Below are positions 1 to 5,865 of a DNA stretch of 10,136 nucleotides, piece by piece. Below the pieces are notes generated by a model. It searched no databases. It was not told the origin of the DNA and saw only the letters and a list, made by a program, of their open reading frames with translations. Numbering within the stretch: position 1 is the stretch's first letter; every line of letters begins with the position of its first letter. The DNA is taken from assembly GCA_029861655.1 (NCBI GenBank), contig JAOTZA010000106.1:1-10136 (forward strand), in the 5' to 3' direction. Source of the DNA: Acidobacteriota bacterium (lineage in GTDB: Bacteria; Acidobacteriota; Thermoanaerobaculia; Multivoradales; JAHEKO01). The translations under genes were made by a program, and so were the position numbers.

Positions 1-552
1 GAACCGCAGGAGCGCCGGTACGGGATCCGGCCGGATGGAGGAAGGAGAATCGACGTCACGGCGGCGGCGCTCCAACTCGCCGGCATCCAGAAAGCCCCGC
101 CCGACCGAATAGTCGACATCGGGTCGGAAGAAGAGCCAACCTTCTCGACCCAGATAGGACTGCTCGTTCCCAAGACCCAGCAAGGATGTCAGCAGGCGCT
201 GCACCGGCGCTCGGAGCTTGCGGCGAATCAGGGAGTCCTCTTCGAGCCCGTGCTCCGCTTTCCCGATCGCATCCCGCAATTGCTTGTTCGCAGCGCGAGG
301 ATGTCGCAGCGCAAGCTCGCCCAACGCGGCTCGGGCGCCACGACGCAACTCGGCGATGGCCGCAAGGGCGTGCGGCTCGGACTGTGACGGCCGACCTCCC
401 AGCAAGTCGGAGCCTAGCTCGACGAGCGGCGGTCCCGCGACCATCAGCAGGAAGAGTGCCACCAGGGTAAGTGCCACGGGGGCCGCCACCTTCGTCCGGC
501 CCACCTCGAGTCGAGCCTGCTCTTTGCGATCTATCTTGCTCGAGTTGCTCAT
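1..552 (-). CDS. AlgJ/AlgX-like O-acetyltransferase partner, N-terminal part (runs off left edge)
   Basis: Read on the minus strand, an ATG at 552-550 opens a frame of 184 codons with no stop before the window edge. The protein has a basic N-terminus and one hydrophobic segment at about residues 22-44, so it is probably membrane-anchored with its body in the periplasm. Residues 141-168 include GLGNEQSYLGREGWLFFRP and DVDYSVGRGFL. From memory, this resembles the start of the SGNH-hydrolase-like domain of AlgJ/AlgX/DHHW proteins, which work with AlgI-type MBOAT proteins to O-acetylate exported polysaccharide. The start shares one base with the stop of the MBOAT gene (TGATG), which implies translational coupling and a common role. 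The catalytic Asp/His and Ser motifs would lie beyond the edge and cannot be checked. The MBOAT neighbour supports the call; the substrate is unknown. Confidence 0.78.
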   Translation of the reverse strand, partial: MSNSSKIDRKEQARLEVGRTKVAAPVALTLVALFLLMVAGPPLVELGSDLLGGRPSQSEPHALAAIAELRRGARAALGELALRHPRAANKQLRDAIGKAEHGLEEDSLIRRKLRAPVQRLLTSLLGLGNEQSYLGREGWLFFRPDVDYSVGRGFLDAGELERRRRDVDSPSSIRPDPVPALLRF

Positions 553-2006
553 CAGAAAATGAAGTAGATGAAAGGGTTGAACTCTTGCGTATCGAGGATC
601 ACGAGGGAGACCGCGAACAGCGCCGCGCAGGTCGCCGCCTTCCAGGCCGAAAGCCTTCGCGTCCAGTTCCAGGTTTGCGGTGCAAGCCAGGCGATCCCGG
701 CTGCCGCCATCACTGTCAGCAGATAGTAGGGCTCGTAGACGACGCCGCCGACCAGCGGCGCAGCCGGGGCCGAACGGGCGAGACCCGCCATCTCAGCGAA
801 CCGCTGAAACGCCCGCCCCAAACTGTCGGCTCGAAAAAAGACCCAGGACAAAAGGACCAGAAAAAAGGTGCCGCCGCGTTGCAAAGCAACGGGTAGCGGA
901 TCGAAGAGGCTTCGCCTCCCCCGCAATCTTTCGAGCGCGAGCAACAGACCGTGGAACCCTCCCCAGGCAATGAAGTTCCAGGCGGCACCGTGCCACAAGC
1001 CCCCCAAAAGCATCACCAGACCGAGATTCACATACGTTCGCCGGCGACCCCTCCGGTTGCCTCCCAGCGGTCTATAGAGATAGTCGCGCAACCACCTGGA
1101 CAGAGAGATGTGCCAGCGACGCCAGAAATCGGTGATCGACTCCGCCCGGTAGGGCGAGTCGAAGTTCTTGGGGAACACAAAGCCCAACATCAGCCCCAGA
1201 CCGATGGCCATATCCGAGTAGCCGCTGAAGTCGAAGTAGATCTGAAATGCGTAGGCTAGCGTTCCAAACCAGGCGTCCATGGGGATCACCGATGCCGCAT
1301 CGAAGACCGTGTCCGCCACCTTCCCACAAGGGTTGGCTAGGAGTACTTTTTTCGCCAGGCCGACGCTCAGGAAGGCGACGCCTCGGGCGAACTTCTGGAT
1401 CGTGTGAGATCGCCCACGCAGCTGTTCTTCGATCTCTGAAAAACGGATGATCGGACCGGCGACCAGTTGGGGAAAGAGCGATACATAACAGGCGAAATCC
1501 ACGAAGTTGGAGAGCGCCCCGGCGTTGCCCCGATAGACATCGATCGTGTAGCTCATCGACTGGAACGTGTAGAAGCTGATCCCGAGCGGCAGCACGATAC
1601 GCAAGACCGAGTCGGCCTCGAGCGTCCCCAAACCGAGTGCAGACAGCAGCGCGTTGTAGTTGTCGACGACAAAGTTGAAGTACTTGAAGAAGCCGAGAAG
1701 CGACAGGTTGGTGACGACGGAAACCGCGACGAACAACCGCTGGCGCCTGCTGCGCGGCCCCCCCGGCGCCAACCTCGGTATCGGCTCGCCTCCACGCCCG
1801 CCACCTGTCGCAATACCTCGCCCGCACAGATAGTCCACCACGGTCGAAGCCAACATCAGGCCCATGAACGCGGGGTTGGCCCAGCCGTAAAAGACGTAGC
1901 TAAGAGTCGTCAGCGCCGCGTGCCGGCCGCGGTGCGGCAGCAAGTAGTACACCGCCAGCGCCAGCGGCAGGAAGTAATAGACAAAGAGATGCGAGCTGAA
2001 AACCAT
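552..2006 (-). CDS. algI: AlgI-like MBOAT-family membrane O-acyltransferase
   Basis: A 484-residue polytopic membrane protein with about ten hydrophobic segments. It starts MVFSSHLFVYYFLPL, the typical AlgI opening. Family motifs include PLGISFYTFQSMSY (140-153), LFPQLVAGPIIRF (177-189), YFDFSGYSDMAIGLGLMLGF (257-276), FWRRWHISLSRWLRDYLY (294-311) and LLGGLWHGAAWNFIAWGG (333-350). His339 in LWHG is the expected catalytic histidine and His299 the second conserved one. Such proteins pass acetyl groups across the inner membrane to a periplasmic AlgJ/AlgX-type partner, which the next gene seems to encode. A Gly/Arg-rich stretch at 62-90 makes the loop after the second hydrophobic block longer than I recall for Pseudomonas AlgI. 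No alginate genes are visible, so algI is a family name only; the real acceptor is probably the glycan made by this locus. The start matches the family; its Shine-Dalgarno is weak. Confidence 0.93.
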   Translation of the reverse strand: MVFSSHLFVYYFLPLALAVYYLLPHRGRHAALTTLSYVFYGWANPAFMGLMLASTVVDYLCGRGIATGGGRGGEPIPRLAPGGPRSRRQRLFVAVSVVTNLSLLGFFKYFNFVVDNYNALLSALGLGTLEADSVLRIVLPLGISFYTFQSMSYTIDVYRGNAGALSNFVDFACYVSLFPQLVAGPIIRFSEIEEQLRGRSHTIQKFARGVAFLSVGLAKKVLLANPCGKVADTVFDAASVIPMDAWFGTLAYAFQIYFDFSGYSDMAIGLGLMLGFVFPKNFDSPYRAESITDFWRRWHISLSRWLRDYLYRPLGGNRRGRRRTYVNLGLVMLLGGLWHGAAWNFIAWGGFHGLLLALERLRGRRSLFDPLPVALQRGGTFFLVLLSWVFFRADSLGRAFQRFAEMAGLARSAPAAPLVGGVVYEPYYLLTVMAAAGIAWLAPQTWNWTRRLSAWKAATCAALFAVSLVILDTQEFNPFIYFIF

Positions 2007-2105
2007 CGTTCAGCAGCCCGTGGTAGAGCGCCAGCCAGCCTAACAGGGAGAAACGGACCACACGATATGATCCATCTCTGGGCGATGTCTTCGCCACTTC
2101 CTGAC
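2007..2105. promoter_or_regulatory. Divergent intergenic region with a possible -10 box for the rml operon
   Basis: This 99-base gap separates the divergently oriented MBOAT and rmlA genes, so it should carry promoters in both directions. On the plus strand TATGAT at 2066-2071 matches five of six bases of the sigma70 -10 consensus, but no convincing -35 lies 16-18 bases upstream. If used, transcription would begin near 2077, leaving a leader of about 29 bases before the rmlA ATG at 2106 and excluding the in-frame ATG at 2067 as a start. I see no credible minus-strand promoter. Confidence 0.35.
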
Positions 2106-2996
2106 ATGAAGTATCGAGGGATCATTCTCGCCGGCGGTCTGGGCACTCGGCTGCAACCGCTGACGGCAGGGCTGAGCAAACAACTCCTCCCCGTCTACGA
2201 CAAGCCGATGATCTACTACCCGTTGTCGACCCTGATGCTCTCCGGCATCCGCGAGATCCTCCTCATCACGACCCCCGACGACCGCGAAACCTACAGGATG
2301 TTTCTGGGCGATGGCTCGCAGTGGGGACTCCAACTCGAGTACGCCGTCCAGGAAAAACCCGAGGGCATCGCCCAGGCGTTTCTGATCGGCGACGACTTTA
2401 TCGGCGACGACGCTGTAGCCCTGATCCTTGGCGACAACATCTTCTACGCCGAGGGCCTGTCGCGGAAGCTCCAGCGAGTGACCGAGCGAAAAAGCGGGGC
2501 AACCGTCTTTGGTTACTACGTCCACGACCCCGAGCGCTACGGCGTGGTCACCTTCGACGAAGGCGGCAGAGTGATCGACATCGAAGAAAAGCCCGCGCTT
2601 CCGAGCTCGAACTATGCGGTCACGGGGCTGTACTTCTACGACTCGGCCGTTGTCGACATCGCCGCTTCGCTTCGCCCTTCCGCCCGCGGCGAGCTCGAGA
2701 TCACCGACGTCAACCGAGCCTATCTGGAGCGCGGCGATCTCGAGGTGGAGCTGCTGAGCCGGGGCACCGCCTGGCTCGATACCGGAACTCATGACTCACT
2801 TCTGGATGCCGCCAATTTCGTCCAAGTCATCGAGCAACGCCAGGGTCTCAAGATCGCTTGCCCGGAGGAGATCGCATTTCGGATGGGCTTTATCGACCAA
2901 CAGCAGCTCGTTCGCCTCGCGCAAGGCTGCGGCGACTCGAGCTACGGCAGATATCTACACGGCCTCGTTTCCCGAAAAGACGTGGAGCCGCTTTGA
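2106..2996 (+). CDS. rmlA: Glucose-1-phosphate thymidylyltransferase RmlA
   Basis: A 296-residue cytoplasmic enzyme that joins dTTP and glucose-1-phosphate to give dTDP-glucose, the first step of the dTDP-L-rhamnose pathway. The nucleotide-binding signature GGLGTRLQPLT is at residues 10-20, followed by K25 in SKQLLPVYDKPMIYYPLSTL. QEKPEGIAQAF (82-92), LILGDNIFY (106-114), VIDIEEKP (156-163) and WLDTGTHDSLL (223-233) are all present. D110 and D225 are the expected metal-binding acidic residues. The length is normal for the family. The start at 2106 fits RmlA homologues (MK.RGIILAGG). In-frame ATGs at 2085 and 2067 would add 7 or 13 residues without a better ribosome site. It is the first gene of an A-C-D-B operon, and its TGA overlaps the TTG of rmlC. 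Feedback inhibition by dTDP-rhamnose is known for the family. The symbol rfbA is equivalent. Confidence 0.97.
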   Translation: MKYRGIILAGGLGTRLQPLTAGLSKQLLPVYDKPMIYYPLSTLMLSGIREILLITTPDDRETYRMFLGDGSQWGLQLEYAVQEKPEGIAQAFLIGDDFIGDDAVALILGDNIFYAEGLSRKLQRVTERKSGATVFGYYVHDPERYGVVTFDEGGRVIDIEEKPALPSSNYAVTGLYFYDSAVVDIAASLRPSARGELEITDVNRAYLERGDLEVELLSRGTAWLDTGTHDSLLDAANFVQVIEQRQGLKIACPEEIAFRMGFIDQQQLVRLAQGCGDSSYGRYLHGLVSRKDVEPL

Positions 2997-3541
2997 ACAC
3001 GGAGCCGACCGAGATCCCGGACGTTCTCGTGATCGAGCCGCAAGTCTTCGGAGATGAGCGCGGCAGCTTCTTCGAGAGCTGGAACGCTCGTACGTTTGCG
3101 GACCGCGGGCTGGATGTCAGCTTTGTCCAGGACAACCACTCGCACTCGCGCCGCAACACGATCCGCGGCCTTCACTACCAGATCAATCGACCACAGGGCA
3201 AGCTGGTTCGCGTTACGGCCGGGCGCGTCTGGGACGTTGTCGTGGATCTGCGACGGAACTCGGAAAGTTTTGGCCGCTGGGTCGGCGTGTGGCTGGACGC
3301 CGAAGCCCCAAGCATGGTCTGGGTCCCGCCGGGTTTTGCTCACGGCTTCTATGTCGCCAGCGAGACCGCGGATTTTGTCTACAAATGCACCGACTACTAC
3401 GTTCTCGAGGAGGAGCGCACGATTCGCTGGGACGATCCGACGCTGGCAATCGACTGGCCGTTTGCCGCCGGGACCGCGCCCCTCGTATCGGCCCGCGACA
3501 ACGCCGGAGTAGCGTTCGACGACGCCGAAGTCTTCGCATGA
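2993..3541 (+). CDS. rmlC: dTDP-4-dehydrorhamnose 3,5-epimerase RmlC
   Basis: A cupin-fold epimerase that converts dTDP-4-keto-6-deoxy-glucose into dTDP-4-keto-L-rhamnose, the third pathway step. From the chosen start it has 182 residues, the usual size. Motifs in order are FGDERGSFFESWN (19-31), SFVQDNHSHS (43-52), IRGLHYQ (57-63, with H61 the expected catalytic base), QGKLVRV (68-74), VVVDLRRNSESFGRW (82-96), VWVPPGFAHGFYV (109-121), VYKCTDYY (129-136) and IRWDDPTLAIDWP (144-156). The start is a TTG at 2993. It overlaps the rmlA stop as TTGA, and GGAG at 2984-2987 sits five bases upstream. A longer frame opening at 2858 would place 45 basic, non-family residues inside rmlA and is unlikely. 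The symbol rfbC is equivalent. Confidence 0.96.
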   Translation: MNTEPTEIPDVLVIEPQVFGDERGSFFESWNARTFADRGLDVSFVQDNHSHSRRNTIRGLHYQINRPQGKLVRVTAGRVWDVVVDLRRNSESFGRWVGVWLDAEAPSMVWVPPGFAHGFYVASETADFVYKCTDYYVLEEERTIRWDDPTLAIDWPFAAGTAPLVSARDNAGVAFDDAEVFA

Positions 3542-3567
3542 GTCTTGGCGTAGGAGTCTTTTTCTGA
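3538..3567 (+). other. Nine-codon mini-ORF between rmlC and rmlD (possible leader peptide or relic start)
   Basis: An ATG that shares ATGA with the rmlC stop opens the frame MSLGVGVFF and then meets TGA at 3565-3567. That TGA overlaps the putative CTG start of rmlD as CTGA. Ribosomes finishing rmlC could therefore translate the mini-ORF and stop on top of the rmlD start. It is most likely the relic of an earlier rmlD start, possibly now aiding translational coupling. Translation has not been shown and the peptide has no recognisable function. Confidence 0.4.
3552..3556 (+). promoter_or_regulatory. Shine-Dalgarno AGGAG that decides the rmlD start
   Basis: AGGAG lies seven bases upstream of the CTG at 3564, an optimal spacing. 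It is the only good ribosome-binding site near the beginning of the rmlD reading frame and is the main argument for initiation at a CTG codon. Confidence 0.6.
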
Positions 3568-4460
3568 GTCTTCGTCTAAAAGCCCTCGTCACGGGTGCCG
3601 GCGGCCAACTCGGTCGGGAGCTGCAAGACACCGTTCCTACCGGCTGCCAGGTGCTCGCCTTCCCGCGGGGCGAACTCGATCTCCTCCAACCCGGCGCGGT
3701 GGAGCGAGCCCTACGCGAACATCGCCCCGATGTCGTCATCAACACCGCAGCACACACCGGCGTCGATACAGCCGAATCGGCTCGCGAACGTGTGTTCGCG
3801 ATCAACGCAAAGGCCGCCGGTGTGCTGGCAGCCACCGCCACGGAGGCCGGTGTGCGGGTGATCCATGTCTCGACCGATTTTGTCTTTGGCGACGCCTCGG
3901 GGCGCCCCTGGGCACCGGACGACCCGCCATCGCCATTGGGTGTCTACGGCTCGACCAAACTCGAGGGCGAGAAGCGAGTCGCGGCTGCCACCTCAGGCCG
4001 GGCGGTCGTGATGCGGACGGCATGGCTCTATTCACGACACGGCCGGAACTTTGTCACCACGATGCTCGAGAAGATGCGACAGCGTCAACCGGTCGACGTC
4101 GTCGTGGATCAGATCGGCACTCCCACCTGGGCTCGCGGGCTTGCTCGCGCTCTCTGGGCGGCGGCGAGCGATCAGAGCGTCACAGGGATCCATCATTGGA
4201 CGGATGCGGGAGTCGCCTCATGGTACGACTTCGCGGTGGCGATTCAGGAGGAGGCCGTGGCTTTGGGAGGGCTCGCCGACCCGGTGCCGATCCGCCCGGT
4301 TCGCTCCGAGGCCTTCCCCACCCCCGCCCGGCGCCCCTCTTTCAGCGTCCTCGACAAGACCGCCACCTGGAAGGCCCTGAAGATCACACCCCTCCATTGG
4401 CGACAAGCTCTGCGAAAGATGTTGACCCGGCAGTTCGAGGGGCATGAAAGCCATGCGTAG
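3564..4460 (+). CDS. rmlD: dTDP-4-dehydrorhamnose reductase RmlD, apparent CTG start
   Basis: A 298-residue short-chain dehydrogenase/reductase-type enzyme that reduces dTDP-4-keto-L-rhamnose to dTDP-L-rhamnose with NAD(P)H, the last pathway step. It shows VTGAGGQLGREL (9-20, dinucleotide binding), DVVINTAAHTGVDTAE (56-71), the catalytic triad in HVSTDFVFG (T104) and VYGSTKLEGEK (Y128, K132), RTAWLYSRHGRNF, DQIGTPTWA and the C-terminal PTPARRPSFSVLD. Family length is reached only if translation begins near 3564. The frame is open back to a stop at 3510-3512 but has no ATG, GTG or TTG before a GTG at 3651, which would remove the glycine motif. CTG at 3564 has an AGGAG seven bases upstream and is therefore chosen. 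A -1 slip from the mini-ORF at 3538, or a non-functional start, is the alternative. The 3' end overlaps rmlB. The symbol rfbD is equivalent. Confidence 0.9.
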   Translation: MSLRLKALVTGAGGQLGRELQDTVPTGCQVLAFPRGELDLLQPGAVERALREHRPDVVINTAAHTGVDTAESARERVFAINAKAAGVLAATATEAGVRVIHVSTDFVFGDASGRPWAPDDPPSPLGVYGSTKLEGEKRVAAATSGRAVVMRTAWLYSRHGRNFVTTMLEKMRQRQPVDVVVDQIGTPTWARGLARALWAAASDQSVTGIHHWTDAGVASWYDFAVAIQEEAVALGGLADPVPIRPVRSEAFPTPARRPSFSVLDKTATWKALKITPLHWRQALRKMLTRQFEGHESHA

Positions 4461-5559
4461 GCTGCTGGTGACCGGCGCCGCGGGGTTTATCGGCTCGAAC
4501 TTCGTCCACTACTGGCTCGGGCGCCACCCCGACGATCGCCTGGTAGCCCTCGACGCGCTCACCTATGCCGGCAACCGCGAAAGCTTTGAGGCGGCGACGC
4601 TGCAACGAGGCTTTCGCTTCGTTCACGGCGACATCCGTGATCTCGATCTGGTGATCTCGTTGCTGACCGAGGAGCGGCTCGACACCATCGTGCATTTCGC
4701 CGCTGAATCGCATGTCGATCGATCGATCGCCAGACCCGATGTTTTTCTCGATGTCAACATCGTCGGCACTCATCGGCTTCTGCAGGCGGCGCGAACTGTG
4801 TGGCTCGATCCCAAGGGGTCGCCGGCCAAACACCGCTTTCATCATGTCTCCACCGACGAGGTATACGGTGATCTGGGACCCGACGACGCGCCGTTTTCCG
4901 AGACCACTCCCTTCCGGCCCAACTCACCCTATGCCGCCAGCAAGGCCGCCGCCGACCACCTGGTACGCGCCTACCATCGAACCTATGGGCTGGAGACGGC
5001 GATCAGCAACTGTTCGAACAACTACGGGCCGTACCAGTACCCAGAAAAACTCATCCCGCTCTGTGTCGTGAACCTGCTGCAGGGAAAGGACATCCCGGTC
5101 TATGGCGACGGCAAGAACGTTCGGGACTGGATGTATGTCGAGGACCATTGCGCCGGGATCGAGCGAACCCTGGAGAGAGGACAACCAGGGCGCACCTACA
5201 ATCTCGGCGGCAACTGCGAGCGCGACAACCTGACGCTGATCGGGACCCTCTGCAAAACGCTCGACGAGGTCTTTGCCGGTGACCCGGATCTTGCCGTTCG
5301 GTACCCCGCGGCCCTTGCGGCAGGCGGCCGGCCATCGGCCCACGCGATCTCGTTTGTCAGCGACCGGCCGGGGCACGACCGGCGCTACGCAGTCGACGCC
5401 CGCCGCGCGGCGAAAGAGCTCGGCTACGAGCCCACGACGGACCTCTCGGCCGGTCTGCGCAAGACCGTCCATTGGTACCTCGAAAACGAACCCTGGTGGC
5501 GTGGCGTGATGGGTGTGAGCTACGACGACTGGGTTCGCGAGCAATACCCGGACTCCTGA
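4444..5559 (+). CDS. rmlB: dTDP-glucose 4,6-dehydratase RmlB
   Basis: An NAD-dependent extended SDR that dehydrates dTDP-glucose to dTDP-4-keto-6-deoxy-glucose, the second pathway step. The 371-residue reading shows TGAAGFIGSNF (10-20), DALTYAGN (37-44), HGDIRD (61-66), HFAAESHVDRSI (84-95), the catalytic HHVSTDEVYGD with T137, D138 and E139, SPYAASKAAADH with Y163 and K167, SNNYGPYQYPEKLIP (191-205), and the substrate-binding RDWMYVEDHC and DRPGHDRRYAVD. The start overlaps the end of rmlD. The ATG at 4444 has GAGGGG almost touching it, whereas the ATG at 4453 is ten bases from the same purine run and would give MRRLLVTG, as in many homologues, so 4453 is quite possible. A short insertion around AALAAGGRPSAHA (residues 281-293), just before the family SFVSDRPGHD segment, makes it slightly longer than most. 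It is the last gene of the operon. The symbol rfbB is equivalent. Confidence 0.97.
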   Translation: MKAMRRLLVTGAAGFIGSNFVHYWLGRHPDDRLVALDALTYAGNRESFEAATLQRGFRFVHGDIRDLDLVISLLTEERLDTIVHFAAESHVDRSIARPDVFLDVNIVGTHRLLQAARTVWLDPKGSPAKHRFHHVSTDEVYGDLGPDDAPFSETTPFRPNSPYAASKAAADHLVRAYHRTYGLETAISNCSNNYGPYQYPEKLIPLCVVNLLQGKDIPVYGDGKNVRDWMYVEDHCAGIERTLERGQPGRTYNLGGNCERDNLTLIGTLCKTLDEVFAGDPDLAVRYPAALAAGGRPSAHAISFVSDRPGHDRRYAVDARRAAKELGYEPTTDLSAGLRKTVHWYLENEPWWRGVMGVSYDDWVREQYPDS

Positions 5560-5673
5560 TCTCCCCCTCTCCCTCGATCCCTCTCCCACCCCTCCGGGGG
5601 GCAGAGGTACGCCCCTCCTCGCTGGGATCCGGGCCTCGATGGCCTAGGGAGCACGGACCCCTTCTTCCGCGGA

Positions 5674-5687
5674 CCGGCCGGCCGGCC
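5674..5687. repeat. GC palindrome of alternating CC and GG
   Basis: The plus strand reads CCGGCCGGCCGGCC here, so CCGGCCGGCCGG (5674-5685) and GGCCGGCCGGCC (5676-5687) are each perfect 12-base palindromes. It lies just ahead of the larger hairpin. No specific role can be assigned. Confidence 0.6.
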
Positions 5688-5694
5688 TCGAGGA

Positions 5695-5752
5695 GTGCCG
5701 CAAGCGCCGCCTAGCGAGCCTCTCTTCGCTCGCGGAGCGGCGGCTTCGGCAC
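5695..5752. repeat. Long imperfect hairpin (about 20 base pairs) in the rmlB downstream spacer
   Basis: GTGCCG (5695-5700) pairs with CGGCAC (5747-5752), AAGC (5702-5705) with GCTT (5743-5746), GCCGC (5706-5710) with GCGGC (5737-5741), and GCGAG (5714-5718) with CTCGC (5729-5733). There is one bulged base on each arm, a 3x3 internal loop and a 10-base terminal loop. No T-run follows on either strand, so it is not a typical intrinsic terminator. It could be a 3' stabiliser of the rml mRNA, a Rho-linked end or a REP-like palindrome. Confidence 0.55.
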
Positions 5753-5781
5753 GACGCCACGGACTCTCGGATGTCCTTGGT

Positions 5782-5810
5782 TTGACTTGCCCCCGACCCT
5801 ACGGAATACT
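5782..5810 (+). promoter_or_regulatory. Candidate sigma70-type promoter for the UGM-like gene
   Basis: TTGACT (5782-5787) matches five of six bases of the -35 consensus. AATACT (5805-5810), 17 bases away, matches four of six bases of the -10 consensus. The predicted start near 5817 gives a leader of about 50 bases to the ATG at 5866. The position is right for a gene separated from the rml operon by a long spacer and supports a start downstream of the promoter. Confidence 0.5.
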
Positions 5811-5865
5811 GATCCCGTCCGCTGACCTTTCCGAGCTTTCGCTTCTTCCCGGACCGCTACCCGGT

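Larger units (their letters stand above)
3529..3580 (+). repeat. Diverged 26-base tandem duplication across the rmlC/rmlD junction
   Basis: AGTCTT occurs at 3529, 3541, 3555 and 3567, a 12-14-12 spacing that reveals two adjacent 26-base units (3529-3554 and 3555-3580). They agree at 17 of 26 positions, including the eight-base block TGAGTCTT (3539-3546 and 3565-3572). The ATG at 3538 in the first unit corresponds to the CTG at 3564 in the second. Dropping 26 bases (3547-3572) would join ATGAGTCTT directly to CGTCTAAAAGCC and restore an ATGA overlap with rmlD in frame. That the duplication happened is an inference from this pattern. Confidence 0.6.
5560..5865. other. Gene-free spacer after rmlB
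   Basis: These 306 bases hold no credible gene. They begin with a C/T-rich tract on the plus strand (about 5560-5595) that contains CCCTCTCCC twice (5565-5573 and 5579-5587) and a small CCCC-TCC-GGGG hairpin (5589-5599). The GC palindrome, long hairpin and promoter listed separately follow. A frame opening at 5695 continues into the oxidoreductase gene, but its 57 extra residues are low-complexity, resemble no flavoprotein N-terminus, and would cover the hairpin and promoter. I see no clear U-tract terminator for the rml operon. Confidence 0.7.

Noticed and set aside
1467..2105. Open plus-strand frame of about 640 bases continuous with rmlA
   Set aside because: It is antisense to the well-supported MBOAT gene, is Arg/Gln-rich with no domain, and RmlA homologues begin at about 2106.
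2040..2792. Minus-strand 250-residue open frame inside rmlA
   Set aside because: A GC-rich shadow of rmlA with no recognisable motif.
2942..3841. Minus-strand 299-residue open frame across rmlC and rmlD
   Set aside because: It spans two conserved genes on the other strand and has a shadow-like Arg/Ser/Ala composition.
5565..5587. Two CCCTCTCCC copies as a possible CRISPR or protein-binding array
   Set aside because: Only two 9-base copies in a simple C/T-rich tract; too little to be more than low complexity.
5695..5865. 57-residue N-terminal extension of the UGM-like protein
   Set aside because: It covers the hairpin and promoter, and the FAD motif that normally begins the protein starts just after the ATG at 5866.
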